From JBCDCU01 sp039180865 (GTDB taxonomy: Bacteria; Pseudomonadota; Alphaproteobacteria; Rhizobiales; JACESI01), in assembly GCA_039180865.1 (NCBI GenBank), contig JBCDCZ010000003.1, positions 1 through 64,000 on the forward strand: a DNA stretch of 64,000 nucleotides, written 5' to 3'. The notes below the pieces were generated by a model. It was not told the DNA's origin and did no database searches. It was given only the letters and a program-made list of their open reading frames with translations. Below are positions 9,005-18,507 of the stretch, piece by piece. A program made the translations under genes and the position numbers. Numbering within the stretch: the stretch's first letter is position 1; each line of letters starts with the position of its first letter.

Positions 9005-9952
9005 ATGTCGCTTCAGCATCTTGGACCGCTTGCGCACGCGGACAGCTTTACAGATCCAATGGCTTACGCCAAGCACCTGATGACGCAGTCGGGGTCCTCC
9101 TTCACGCTTGGCATGAAGGCGATGGCAAAACCCCGCCGCGAAGCAATGTTTGCAATTTACGCCTTTTGCAGGGTCGTCGATGATATTGCTGATGAACCGG
9201 GTGACAGAGCTGAAAAAAAACAGCTTCTCGCTGAGTGGCGGAAAGAGATCCATGCCCTTTTCGACAACAACCCGCAATCCCTCATAGGTCGGGCGCTGCA
9301 AGAGCCGGTCGACCGTTTCCTTTTACCGAAAAAGGAATTCCTTCTGATGATTGAGGGAATGGAAACGGACGTCGATGGGCCCGTTCGTGCGCCCGGTCTT
9401 TACGAGCTCCTCGAATATACCCGCCGGGTTGCTGGGACGGTCGGGATCATGAGCATCAGGATCTTCGGCGTCAGCGATGTTCCGGCACGGGATCGGTTTG
9501 CGCTCAACCTTGCCGATGCTTTCCAACTCACCAATATCTTGCGCGATGTGGAAGAGGACGCTGAGATCGGGAGACTGTATCTTCCAAAAGAAATCCTTGA
9601 AGGACATGGGATCAACTCGGATGATCCGATGACCGTTGCCCAACACAACAATCTACCGGCTGTGTGCCGTGATCTTGGCGTACTTGCGCGCGAGCGGTTT
9701 ACGGAATCCCGTCGCGCGTTGAAGGACTTGAAGGGCCAACCAGTACGCTCCGCGCTCCTGATGATGGGCGTCTATGAGACCTATCTCGAGCGCATGGAAA
9801 AAGCTGATTTCCAGCGCGACCCGACTATCCACACACTTTCAAAATGGCAAAAGCTCGCACTCGGATTGCGTTACGCATTTGCCTTTCCGGATCGTCCTCT
9901 TCCTCCACCGGCTCAACATGTCCAGCCGGTCGCCGAGATCGAACCATCATGA
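9005..9952 (+). CDS. hpnD: Presqualene diphosphate synthase HpnD
   Basis: A 315-residue squalene/phytoene synthase family protein. The first aspartate motif, FCRVVDDIADEPGD, and the second, QLTNILRDVEEDAEIGRLYLP, are both intact, as is the GSSFTLGMKAM region typical of HpnD. It condenses two farnesyl diphosphates to presqualene diphosphate. Its stop overlaps the hpnE start as ATGA (9949-9952), which indicates translational coupling in the hpnC-D-E-G operon. Confidence 0.92.
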   Translation: MSLQHLGPLAHADSFTDPMAYAKHLMTQSGSSFTLGMKAMAKPRREAMFAIYAFCRVVDDIADEPGDRAEKKQLLAEWRKEIHALFDNNPQSLIGRALQEPVDRFLLPKKEFLLMIEGMETDVDGPVRAPGLYELLEYTRRVAGTVGIMSIRIFGVSDVPARDRFALNLADAFQLTNILRDVEEDAEIGRLYLPKEILEGHGINSDDPMTVAQHNNLPAVCRDLGVLARERFTESRRALKDLKGQPVRSALLMMGVYETYLERMEKADFQRDPTIHTLSKWQKLALGLRYAFAFPDRPLPPPAQHVQPVAEIEPS

Positions 9953-11214
9953 CAAGGACCATCCATATCGTCGGCCTTGGTGTTGCCGGTCTAAGTGCAG
10001 CGGTCAGACTCGCTGCGCGTGGTGAGACCCTGCGCCTTTATGAGGGCGCGAAAGTCGCCGGTGGCCGTTGCCGCTCTTTTCACGACGCGAAACTCGATTG
10101 CCTGATCGATAACGGCAATCATCTTCTTTTGTCGGGAAACCGTTCAGCCCTCTCTTACCTTGATCTTCTCGGAGCACGGGATGAACTCGCGATAGCCGAC
10201 ACAGCCCACTTCCCTTTCGTCGATCTGAAATCAAAAGAACGTTGGTCGGTAACACTCAGTGACGGGCTGATACCCTGGTGGGCATTGAGAAAAAAAACCA
10301 GAATTCCGGGAGTGAAACTCTCAGAATTCGCACCAGCACTGCGGCTGCCATTTACCGGCGATAATGCGACGATTGCAGGACTCACGGGAACGGATGGCGC
10401 ACTTTATGATCGGTTTTGGGAACCGATGACCTGGGCGGTTCTCAACACCACGCCGGAACGGGCAAGCGCGATGCTGATGTGGAATGTCTTTCGGGAGACG
10501 TTCGCAAAAGGAGGCGCTGCCTGCCGCCCGATGATTGCCCGACGCGGTCTGAGTGAAACATTCGTAGATCCCGCACTAACCTATCTGGCCGCAAAGGGGA
10601 TTATTCCTGAGTATAACCGTCCGCTCAAAGACCTGACGGTTGTGAACGGCCGCGTGAGCACCCTACACTTTACCGACGAATCGATCGACCTTGCATCTGA
10701 TGACATGCTGTTGCTCGCACTTCCTCGCGCCGCTGCCGCCCGATTTGTCGGTGAAAACCGGGTCCCGTCCGGCGATGCGTGTATCGTGAACGCGCATTTC
10801 CGACTTGCCGAACCACTACCGCGAGACAGCACCCCGCCCCTGCTCGGGTTACTCAACGCCAAAACACATTGGATCTTCACCCGCAGCGATATTGTCTCCT
10901 TGACGATCAGCGCCGCCGATGCCCTCGGCCTCGACAGGATATCAGAAGATGAACTTCTGCCGGATCTTTGGTCGGAGGTAACGGAAGCACTTGGGCTTGA
11001 AGGCAACTACACCTACACCGCAGGCCGTCTGATCCGGGAACGCCGGGCGACATTCGATCAATCACCCGAAAGCGTCGCATTGCGCCCGCCGTTCCAAGGC
11101 CCACATTCCAACATGATTCTCGCGGGCGACTGGGTCAACACGAAACTTCCTGCAACGATAGAGGGCGCGGTGCGGTCGGGCGAACTTGCCGCCCAGGAAG
11201 TCAGACCGCACTAG
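9949..11214 (+). CDS. hpnE: Hydroxysqualene dehydroxylase HpnE (FAD amine-oxidase family)
   Basis: A 421-residue flavoprotein. The dinucleotide-binding motif HIVGLGVAGLSAAVRLA is at the N-terminus, the FAD-contacting GGRCRSF near 42-48, and the C-terminal GDWVNTKLPATIEGAVRSGELAA is the usual FAD motif of this family. HpnE finishes squalene formation by reductive removal of the hydroxyl group. The start at 9949 gives the ATGA overlap with hpnD; the frame is open further upstream but encodes only a shadow of hpnD there. The squalene-hopene cyclase gene that often follows is absent; hpnG comes next after 11 bases. Confidence 0.92.
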   Translation: MTRTIHIVGLGVAGLSAAVRLAARGETLRLYEGAKVAGGRCRSFHDAKLDCLIDNGNHLLLSGNRSALSYLDLLGARDELAIADTAHFPFVDLKSKERWSVTLSDGLIPWWALRKKTRIPGVKLSEFAPALRLPFTGDNATIAGLTGTDGALYDRFWEPMTWAVLNTTPERASAMLMWNVFRETFAKGGAACRPMIARRGLSETFVDPALTYLAAKGIIPEYNRPLKDLTVVNGRVSTLHFTDESIDLASDDMLLLALPRAAAARFVGENRVPSGDACIVNAHFRLAEPLPRDSTPPLLGLLNAKTHWIFTRSDIVSLTISAADALGLDRISEDELLPDLWSEVTEALGLEGNYTYTAGRLIRERRATFDQSPESVALRPPFQGPHSNMILAGDWVNTKLPATIEGAVRSGELAAQEVRPH

Positions 11215-11225
11215 GGCAGACACTC

Positions 11226-11924
11226 ATGAGAAAAATCGGCGTGATTTGCGGGATGCTGGCGGAGATCGAAACCTTCGAACGCGCAGCGAGCGGTCTGTCA
11301 TTGCCGAAAGCCACCTTAGATCTCAGGATATCCGGTGCTTCAAGTAAGCGCGCGGCTCGCGAATGTGAAACTCTGTTCAACGGAGGCGCGGAACTTATCA
11401 TCAGTTACGGGCTCGCCGGAGCCCTCGACCCGCGCCACAAAGTGGGCGATGTCGTCTATTCCGGCCATGTCGTCACCGCGCTGGATGAATCCTATGGCAA
11501 ACGCCCCGAGCAAACGGCCGAGACCCTGAAGTTGCGTGCAGGCCCGCTATCAACCCAAGCGAGCGTCTGCGGTGTCGATGAAATCCTCTTCGAACCGGAA
11601 GATAAGGCGAGACTGTTTCGTATGACACGGGCCGGTATTGCCGATATGGAGAGTCATGCTGCAGCCCGCGCGGCAAATCATGCTGGCAAACCGTTTATCG
11701 TCCTGCGCAGCATTTCGGACGGCGCTGAGGATCGGCTTCCCCACTTTGTCGGAAAAGCGCTTGGCGAAGACGGAAAGCCAAGAATTCTTCCCGTTCTTGC
11801 AGGGCTCGCTGCGCATCCCGGGACACTGCCAGCACTTTTGCGTCTTCAGAAAAACACGAAACGTGCGCTGGAGACACTGGAAGCCGAAACGCGGAAACTT
11901 CTCCCGGTTATCCTAGGCGGATAA
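11226..11924 (+). CDS. hpnG: Hopanoid phosphorylase-like protein HpnG
   Basis: A 232-residue nucleoside phosphorylase fold protein with IGVICGMLAEIE at the start, a YGLAGALDP strand and the purine-binding signature ADMESHAAARAA. HpnG removes adenine from adenosylhopane made by HpnH, giving ribosylhopane. It is the last gene of the plus-strand hpnC-D-E-G set and converges with hpnH 55 bases downstream. Motif and context agree. Confidence 0.9.
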   Translation: MRKIGVICGMLAEIETFERAASGLSLPKATLDLRISGASSKRAARECETLFNGGAELIISYGLAGALDPRHKVGDVVYSGHVVTALDESYGKRPEQTAETLKLRAGPLSTQASVCGVDEILFEPEDKARLFRMTRAGIADMESHAAARAANHAGKPFIVLRSISDGAEDRLPHFVGKALGEDGKPRILPVLAGLAAHPGTLPALLRLQKNTKRALETLEAETRKLLPVILGG

Positions 11925-11979
11925 TCATCCGTCGGAGAGTTCGGGCAAGCTCCGCATAAGATCGCTGTAGCGAAATGCT

Positions 11980-13092
11980 TTATTCTGCGGCATCCAGTTT
12001 TTGGAGCTGCTCATCAACGAGACCGTCATAGACATCCTGCGCAGGGCGCTGGTTGTCCATATTGATTTCCGGTACCATCGGCCCATCAAGCTTGGGCCCG
12101 CGCAAACCAACCATCATGGCCTTGAGCGGATTATTGGTGGCGTCAGCGGCAGCTGTCGGCTCGTAACCGCAATGGGCCATGCAGTCGGCACATTTCTCGT
12201 AACGTCCTGTCCCGTAAAGGTCCCAGTCCGTGTCTTCCATCAACTCTTTGAAGGTTGCAGCGTACCCTTCTCCGAGCAGATAACATGGCTTCTGCCAGCC
12301 GAAGACGTTACGTGTCGGCATACCCCACGGAGTGCACTGATATTGCTGATTGCCGGCGAGGAAGTCGAGATAAAGGGATGAGTGTGAAAGGGTCCACTTG
12401 CGGCCCTTCCCGCGACGGAACACTTCTCGGAAGAACTCTTTGGTCTTTTTACGATTCAGGAAGTTGTCCTGATCCGGTGCGCGCTCGTATGCGAAGCCAG
12501 GTGACATCGATACGCCGACATCAAGGTCACGGCAAAAATCGAGGAAATCGACCAGATCGTCAACTGGGTGTCCGTCGAACACGGTGCAGTTGGTATTGAC
12601 CTGGAACCCTTTCGCTTTGGCCGCCTTAATGGCACTAACCGCCTTGTCGAAAATTCCTGCCCGGCACACTGACTTGTCGTGATGTGATTTCATTCCATCG
12701 AGATGGACAGAGAAGAAGAGATATTTGGACGGAGTAAAGAGATCGAGTTTTTTCTCAAGCAGGATGGCGTTTGTGCAAAGCGACACAAACTTCTTGCGGG
12801 CAACCAGACCAGCGACAATCTCACCAATCTCATTGTGGATGAGCGGTTCACCTCCTGGAATTGCGACAATTGGCGCACCGCATTCATCCGCAGCTTCAAG
12901 GCATTCTTCAACACTGAGGCGCTGCTTCATAATCCTTTTCGGGTAATCGATTTTACCACAACCGGCACACGCAAGATTGCATTGAAAAAGCGGTTCCAGC
13001 ATGAGCACGAGCGGATAGCGTTTGTTGCCTTTCAGCTTTTGCTGAGCGACATAAGCTCCGACTTTTGCTTGCTGAAATAAGGGTACAGCCAC
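11980..13092 (-). CDS. hpnH: Adenosyl hopene transferase HpnH (radical SAM)
   Basis: A 370-residue radical SAM enzyme. The iron-sulfur cluster motif CNLACAGC has cysteines at 38, 42 and 45, PGGEPL serves as the SAM-binding GGEP element, and there is a C-terminal cysteine region (CADCMAHCGYEP). HpnH links the 5'-deoxyadenosyl group to diploptene, the first step to extended C35 hopanoids. It is on the minus strand downstream of ispH with a 152-base gap, so it probably has its own promoter. Confidence 0.94.
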   Translation of the reverse strand: MAVPLFQQAKVGAYVAQQKLKGNKRYPLVLMLEPLFQCNLACAGCGKIDYPKRIMKQRLSVEECLEAADECGAPIVAIPGGEPLIHNEIGEIVAGLVARKKFVSLCTNAILLEKKLDLFTPSKYLFFSVHLDGMKSHHDKSVCRAGIFDKAVSAIKAAKAKGFQVNTNCTVFDGHPVDDLVDFLDFCRDLDVGVSMSPGFAYERAPDQDNFLNRKKTKEFFREVFRRGKGRKWTLSHSSLYLDFLAGNQQYQCTPWGMPTRNVFGWQKPCYLLGEGYAATFKELMEDTDWDLYGTGRYEKCADCMAHCGYEPTAAADATNNPLKAMMVGLRGPKLDGPMVPEINMDNQRPAQDVYDGLVDEQLQKLDAAE

Positions 13093-13244
13093 GTTATTCG
13101 TCCTTCATATTTTCACACGCATCAACGCGCTATCTGTTTAGCCGGAATTTTGCAAACGGCCCATTGCTGCAGCGCAACACAAGTAGAATACCTGACACTA
13201 GCAGTCATGTTTTCGTCACTATCACACTCGCGGAAAATTGCAAA

Positions 13245-14177
13245 TCAATCGCCGATCCGAGCGACAGCCGGAGGCAATTTGAAGCGGATGTCTTCCTGGA
13301 TACCGCCCCTTTCGACAACCGAGATTTTCTTGAGACGAGAAAGCCGCTTGAGCACATCGTTCACCGTGCTTTCGGGCGCAGACGCCCCGGCCGTCACACC
13401 AATGGATTTCGCTTTACGGATCCAGTCCGGGTCAAGCGCATCTGCGCTGCCGATGAGATAGCTCGGGATGCCGGCTTCGGATCCGATTTCACGCAGTCTG
13501 TTGGAATTCGAACTGTTCTGTGAACCGACGACAATCAGAACATCGATATCATCGATCATTTCCCTGACAGCCATCTGACGATTGTGGGTTGCATAACAAA
13601 TGTCGTTCGTGTCCGGTCCGACGATTTTCGGAAAGCGCTCGTGAAGTGCCATGATAATGTCACGGGTATCCGTCACGCTCAGCGTCGTTTGGGTAACGTA
13701 AGCGACCTTGTCCGGATCGGCGACGTCGAGAAGCGCAATATCCTCCTTGCACGCAACCACGTGGACCGGCCCGTCGATTTGGCCGAGAGTCCCCTCAACT
13801 TCCGCATGACCACGGTGGCCGATCAGGACCACGTCATATCCCTTTGCAGCGTAACGTCGTCCTTCGATGTGGACTTTGGAAACAAGCGGGCAGGTTGCAT
13901 CAATGACCTGGAGTTTACGTCCGGCGGCAGCATCTTCGACGACGCGTGCTACGCCATGCGCACTGAAGATCGTGACCGCACCGGAAGGAATTTCGTCCAC
14001 CTCCTCGACAAAGATCGCCCCCTTGTCGCGCAATTCACTGACAACGCGTTTGTTATGAACGATTTCGTGTCGAACATAGACTGGGGCGCCAAACTTCTGG
14101 AGCGCGCGTTCGACGATATCTATGGCCCGCTCTACTCCGGCGCAAAATCCTCGTGGTGTCGCAAGGTAGACATTCAC
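13245..14177 (-). CDS. ispH: 4-hydroxy-3-methylbut-2-enyl diphosphate reductase IspH
   Basis: An iron-sulfur enzyme that makes IPP and DMAPP in the MEP pathway. Visible landmarks are LATPRGFCAGVERA (cluster cysteine), HEIVHN, FSAHGV, IDATCPLV (second cysteine), GHRGHAEVEGT, TQTTLS, ICYATHNRQ (third cysteine) and GSQNSSNSNRL. The frame is open to an ATG at 14321, but the extra 48 residues are low-complexity and unlike the family. The GTG at 14177 gives 310 residues, the usual length; neither start has a clear ribosome site. Its place beside hopanoid genes makes sense, as it supplies the isoprenoid precursors. Confidence 0.93.
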   Translation of the reverse strand: MNVYLATPRGFCAGVERAIDIVERALQKFGAPVYVRHEIVHNKRVVSELRDKGAIFVEEVDEIPSGAVTIFSAHGVARVVEDAAAGRKLQVIDATCPLVSKVHIEGRRYAAKGYDVVLIGHRGHAEVEGTLGQIDGPVHVVACKEDIALLDVADPDKVAYVTQTTLSVTDTRDIIMALHERFPKIVGPDTNDICYATHNRQMAVREMIDDIDVLIVVGSQNSSNSNRLREIGSEAGIPSYLIGSADALDPDWIRKAKSIGVTAGASAPESTVNDVLKRLSRLKKISVVERGGIQEDIRFKLPPAVARIGD

Positions 14178-14782
14178 ATTCTTGGTTACCGATGTAGTGT
14201 CGCGATCTCTCGCGCCGCGCGCTTCATCAGAGCGATGGCCAGCGCCCCCGTGCGCTTGGCCACTTCCTGTCGGGCTTTCGGCATATGTTGCAGTCGGACG
14301 GGAGGCCAAATGCATCTCCATTAATTACGCGCCCGGTGCATACAGCCGATCCCACCGGGGAACTCTTCTTGCGCAACGGCATAAATCCACGTCACAAACG
14401 CCTTTAGAAGGACGGGAAAGTGTACGTGGCTTTGCCGCAGAACTGCTTGAAATTAGTTACTTACGTCTCCGCTGCGGGCAAGTCGTCGGGCCATCACAAA
14501 CACCTCTGACTGTGCAAATATTCAAAAATAGGTGCACAGAAGCAACCCTTTCCACAGCATGAACTGTCAGCAAGGTAAATTACAGAAGGTCAGGATTATA
14601 TCTTCCGGAGGGACAGTGAAGATTGCGGACATGATTCGGCAAATGGGACAGATAGCGACCCGCAATACTGGTCTGAATTGCGGGATTGCAGGAGCGACTA
14701 AGCGCAGCGTCTACTTTAGGGTTCGTTTTCCACAGTGCACGGAGGATCCGTACTGCGGAAAACGAACCGGATCAGTCGCCAA
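14178..14782. other. Intergenic region upstream of ispH and downstream of hpnM
   Basis: About 600 bases without a gene I can support. It should carry the ispH promoter. Open frames on the plus strand here are shadows of the ispH frame or lack a ribosome site. The one clear structure is the long hairpin at 14720-14768, listed separately. Confidence 0.45.
14720..14768. repeat. Long imperfect hairpin downstream of hpnM
   Basis: GGTTCGTTTTCC at 14720-14731 is the exact reverse complement of 14757-14768. After one mismatch the stem continues with CAGT/ACTG. The loop region itself contains CGGAGGATCCG. It lies 15 bases beyond the hpnM stop on the minus strand, where it could end or stabilise the mRNA. 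There is no following run of T, so it is not a standard intrinsic terminator. Confidence 0.6.
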
Positions 14783-15409
14783 TCAGGAACTGATGAAGGT
14801 TCTCAGGAACTGATTGAGGGAATCAGGGCCGGACTGTTTCACTTTGGACGTAAACTCAGCACGCTTCAGAACGAGGTTGGAAACGCCGCCAACGGAATAA
14901 TCAATCACCCGGTACTTTCCACCGATTGCGCGCATACGCCAAACAACCGGCACTCTTCCGCTTCCTGTAGACAGACGGGCGGTGACCAGGACATCACCCC
15001 GAACGGTTCTCACGCGTGTGATCTCCGGGTTGGGACCCTGGCGCCGGCCAAACTGGTTGACATAGAGCTTGCCAAGGTAGCGCGGAAGCAACGAGCGGAA
15101 TTCCGAATTCTGACCGCTGCTGAACTTCTTTTTCTGCTTGCCGAGCAGCGCATTGGCCCATGTGCCGACTGCAAAGTGACTGCGCACGACACCGGCAACA
15201 CCGTTCACACTGCTCGAATTTGCTTGCGCGGAAGCGAGCAATTGGCGGACCTGCGCTTCAGCAGCCTGTTCGGCGCCCGATTGCGCCAGAGCAGCGGGCG
15301 ACAATGAAAGAACGAGAGCAGCCGAAAGAATCGAAATGGCGAGCGCCATTCGCGCCCGGATAGTGTGGATCGGTAAAGACACAAACGGAGAGTTCATCGA
15401 ACGCATCAT
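14783..15409 (-). CDS. hpnM: HpnM, MlaC/Ttg2D-family periplasmic lipid-binding protein
   Basis: A 208-residue exported protein with a signal peptide ending near PAALAQSG (about residue 43). The mature part has the MlaC/toluene-tolerance pattern: GVVRSHFAVGTWANALLG, an ITRVRTVRGDVLVTARLS strand and WRMRAIGGKYRVIDYSVGGVSNL. HpnM is the hopanoid-associated member and is thought to ferry lipids across the periplasm. It follows hpnN on the same strand with a 104-base gap. Confidence 0.87.
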   Translation of the reverse strand: MMRSMNSPFVSLPIHTIRARMALAISILSAALVLSLSPAALAQSGAEQAAEAQVRQLLASAQANSSSVNGVAGVVRSHFAVGTWANALLGKQKKKFSSGQNSEFRSLLPRYLGKLYVNQFGRRQGPNPEITRVRTVRGDVLVTARLSTGSGRVPVVWRMRAIGGKYRVIDYSVGGVSNLVLKRAEFTSKVKQSGPDSLNQFLRTFISS

Positions 15410-15513
15410 TCATCCTTGTTTATCTGATCTGAAATCCTGTGAATGGGTTGGTCACCACAAGTCAAAACCCATGGCTAACAAAGTGCGCAGAACCTACGCC
15501 CGTTCGGCGGTCG

Positions 15514-18219
15514 TTACCAGTCCATTTTGTCTGATATTTCGCTGCGCTTTATCATCTTGTCGAAAAGATCCATCAAAAGTGGCGTAATTAAGATTGTCGC
15601 GAGAAGCGTCGTCGTAATCGAAATGGCCAGCATTTGCCCCATACTCGCCGTGCCGCGATGGTCCGACACGCTCAACGTTGCGAAGGCCGCAATTGTTGTA
15701 AGCCCGCTGAAAAGGACAGCTCTCGGCGTACTTGTTTCATAAAGCGCACGGGAGTTCGCAATTCGATCCCTCCGCATGCCGATGTGAACGCCGCTATCCA
15801 CACCTAATCCTATGAGCAGCGGCAGAACGATGACATTGGCATAGTTGAACGGAATCTCGAAAACCACACTCGCAGCCGCGGTCATAATTCCAGCCATGGC
15901 GAGCGGGATGAAGATTGCCGCCACCGTACTGAAACGCCTGAGCACAAGGTATGCCACAAACAGAATTCCGATACCGGCAATGGTAAGCGATTGTATAATG
16001 GCACCCGACACAGTCTGCCCCGCTTTGACGATCTGGAGCGGAGACCCGGCCGCTTGTTGATCGAAGGTTTCGACCGCCGAGACAAAATCCTGCAAAACTT
16101 TTGGATCGCGAACGTCGCCCTCAGGCACGATATCAATGCGCCATCGTCCGTCCTCGGCAACATAACGGCTCTTAATACTGTCAGGCAGGTTTTCGCGGGT
16201 GACCTGATCAACTGCCAATTGTTGGTCAATTCTGGAGATCAGATCGGGAAAGAACAAGAACAGATCACTCTCAACCTGTGTCAGAAGTTCCGGCGAGCGG
16301 GACTTCAACTGGCTCAACGTTTCAGCAAGATTGGAAGCGTCAGGCCGCGCGGTCTCGGAGCGCAGGCGCGAGATGAATGCATCAATCGGAGCCTCTCCTT
16401 CCGGTAATTCAACGAGCGCTAGCCCTTCCCCGGATACGATGGTTTCCAAAGTGGGGTAGGCCAAATCCACCAACTCAAATTTCTCATCTTGCGCTTCGGG
16501 GACAAGATCATCGAGGGTCAGCGCTTTGTGAATGACAGGCAATGCTTCGAGGGCTCCCGCATCCTCAATGGCCTTTTCCGGATCCGTTCTAAGAAGCGAA
16601 AGCCGATAAGGCACAGTTTCAGCGCGCTCGGACAAAAGCCCGAGAGCGACCATTGAGGGAGCATCGGGGTCGCGGAGAGCAATCGGGTCCGCATCGAAGC
16701 GCACGTTGGGCGCTACAAGCAAAGCCGCGCCGAACCCGCCTACGATCGCCAGAGATACAAGCTTATGGGCAATTGGGAGCCCCTGGTCCCTTTTCTTGGA
16801 AGGTAACGAAGAATTCGAGCCGAGCGTTCTGTCCGCTTCCCGCTTGGCCTCCGTGGCGTCGTTAATGAGATGGCGATGGAACCATGGGACGCAGGAAATC
16901 AGCGCTGGAACAAGAGTCACAGACAGGAAAAATGCAACAAAAACACCGGCCGCCCCAATCCCCCCGAGTTGAGCGAGCCCCTGAAAATCCGTTGGCACGA
17001 ACGAAAGAAAGGCAATCGCGGTCGTGACGCAACTCAGGAGCAAAGCCCCGCCAATGCCGTGTCCGAGACCAAGAAGCCGCGTCCTCAGATCCCGTTCCTT
17101 TGAATCGCCGATATGGGCAAGCACATGGATCGTGTAGTCGAGCCCAAGACCCACAAGCAGAACGACGAAGGCGACCGACACGAGATTGAGCGCACCGAAA
17201 ACGATTGCCGCGAATCCGGTCGTGATAATGAGTGCGCTCACCAGCGCAATCATTGTGACCGCGACATGTGCCACCGACCTAAACGCAATCCACAAAAGGA
17301 TAGCGACGAGACCGAGTGAGAGCAGAAGCGAAAGGCCGATGCCGCGGGTGACGCTCCGCAACTCGTCGAAGCGCAACGCCGGATCGCCCGTCATTGAAAC
17401 TTGAACAATCGATTGAAGATCCGGATCAAGACCCGCGATCGCATCATCGAGTGCCGTAATCGCAGCTTTGGCAGGCTGCAGCGCTTCAAAATCAAGTTTC
17501 GGCGTCACATAGACAATCCGCTGGACAGGCCCCTCCTCCGCTGTGTTTGCAACGTCCGTTTGTTCGGCATCGCCACCTTCGACAGCTTCGGCCTCATCCG
17601 CTTCGGACGCTTTTGCCCAAGAAAGCGGCGAGAACCGCCCGTTGAGACGCGCATCGATTGTCACACGAACATCACGATAAAACTCATCGAGAAATGAGCG
17701 ATCGAATTCAGCGCCATCGGCTAGCTCTTCAGCTGTCAGCAGAGCGTGCCAGAATGTTGGTAACGTCGGATCCGCCCGCAGGCTTGCCAACAAAGACGCG
17801 GATTTATTGAGCCGCTGGAGGCTTGAGTCGAGTTCATCGACGCCTTGATAAAGCAGGCCATTCGTCACAAAAAACGGGTCGACCGCAGGCGCAAACACAT
17901 CTTCGATCGAAGGATCGTCTTTGAGGCTTTCTCTAAGATCGCTCGCCGTTCGATCCGCCGCATCGCCGATTTCGCTTCTCACGACTACCACGATGGCATT
18001 TTTCAGCTCGGGAAAATCGCGATTGAGAGCCTGTGTTTTCTGCTGAAAGTCGAGATGCGGAGCGAGCATTTGGCTCGAATCGGTGTTCACGCTGAGGAAC
18101 TGGACGGCGGAAACCACGCTGAGAACCAGTAAAAAACCGTAGCCGATGAGGAGCCGTATTGCATATCGATTCGCAAAACCGATGAGTCTTGCAATAAGGC
18201 TGTCTGCAAACTTGACCAT
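15514..18219 (-). CDS. hpnN: Hopanoid transporter HpnN (RND/MMPL family)
   Basis: A 901-residue RND-type transporter with two repeats, each made of one membrane helix, a large periplasmic domain and a five-helix bundle. The conserved segments VLLVGLGLDYTIHVLAHI (first half) and PLLIGLGVDSGVHIGMRRD (second half) are the paired D/H motifs of sterol-sensing MMPL transporters. HpnN moves hopanoids from the inner to the outer membrane. A low-complexity acidic run (ASEADEAEAVEGGDAEQ) sits in the first periplasmic domain. It is divergent from the MlaA-like gene, with 288 bases between them, and upstream of hpnM. Confidence 0.93.
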   Translation of the reverse strand: MVKFADSLIARLIGFANRYAIRLLIGYGFLLVLSVVSAVQFLSVNTDSSQMLAPHLDFQQKTQALNRDFPELKNAIVVVVRSEIGDAADRTASDLRESLKDDPSIEDVFAPAVDPFFVTNGLLYQGVDELDSSLQRLNKSASLLASLRADPTLPTFWHALLTAEELADGAEFDRSFLDEFYRDVRVTIDARLNGRFSPLSWAKASEADEAEAVEGGDAEQTDVANTAEEGPVQRIVYVTPKLDFEALQPAKAAITALDDAIAGLDPDLQSIVQVSMTGDPALRFDELRSVTRGIGLSLLLSLGLVAILLWIAFRSVAHVAVTMIALVSALIITTGFAAIVFGALNLVSVAFVVLLVGLGLDYTIHVLAHIGDSKERDLRTRLLGLGHGIGGALLLSCVTTAIAFLSFVPTDFQGLAQLGGIGAAGVFVAFFLSVTLVPALISCVPWFHRHLINDATEAKREADRTLGSNSSLPSKKRDQGLPIAHKLVSLAIVGGFGAALLVAPNVRFDADPIALRDPDAPSMVALGLLSERAETVPYRLSLLRTDPEKAIEDAGALEALPVIHKALTLDDLVPEAQDEKFELVDLAYPTLETIVSGEGLALVELPEGEAPIDAFISRLRSETARPDASNLAETLSQLKSRSPELLTQVESDLFLFFPDLISRIDQQLAVDQVTRENLPDSIKSRYVAEDGRWRIDIVPEGDVRDPKVLQDFVSAVETFDQQAAGSPLQIVKAGQTVSGAIIQSLTIAGIGILFVAYLVLRRFSTVAAIFIPLAMAGIMTAAASVVFEIPFNYANVIVLPLLIGLGVDSGVHIGMRRDRIANSRALYETSTPRAVLFSGLTTIAAFATLSVSDHRGTASMGQMLAISITTTLLATILITPLLMDLFDKMIKRSEISDKMDW

Positions 18220-18507
18220 TCGTAACCCTGATGCTGAGAAATCCGCGGCGCGAGCGGGTGTAGCCGGTGAAAAAAGCGATGCTGTTTGAGACCGCCCCTC
18301 CCCGGAAGGTCAAGTCTTTTTCCATTGTTGCGCCGAGAACACAGAAATCCTCAATAAGGCTTAGGGCGGCCATTTGGCAAGCGATCTAAAAGTGTTAAAT
18401 GGAAATTCATGAAGGAATGCGATGATCGTAAACACGAATTTTTGAGCGGTCGTCAGGGGTAGAGTCTGCGCAACGCGGACACAAAACCAAATTGAAGGGC
18501 AGAGCAA

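Noticed and set aside
14532..14813. 93-codon plus-strand frame between ispH and hpnM
   Set aside because: No ribosome site and its composition is not protein-like; it crosses the long hairpin and the end of hpnM.
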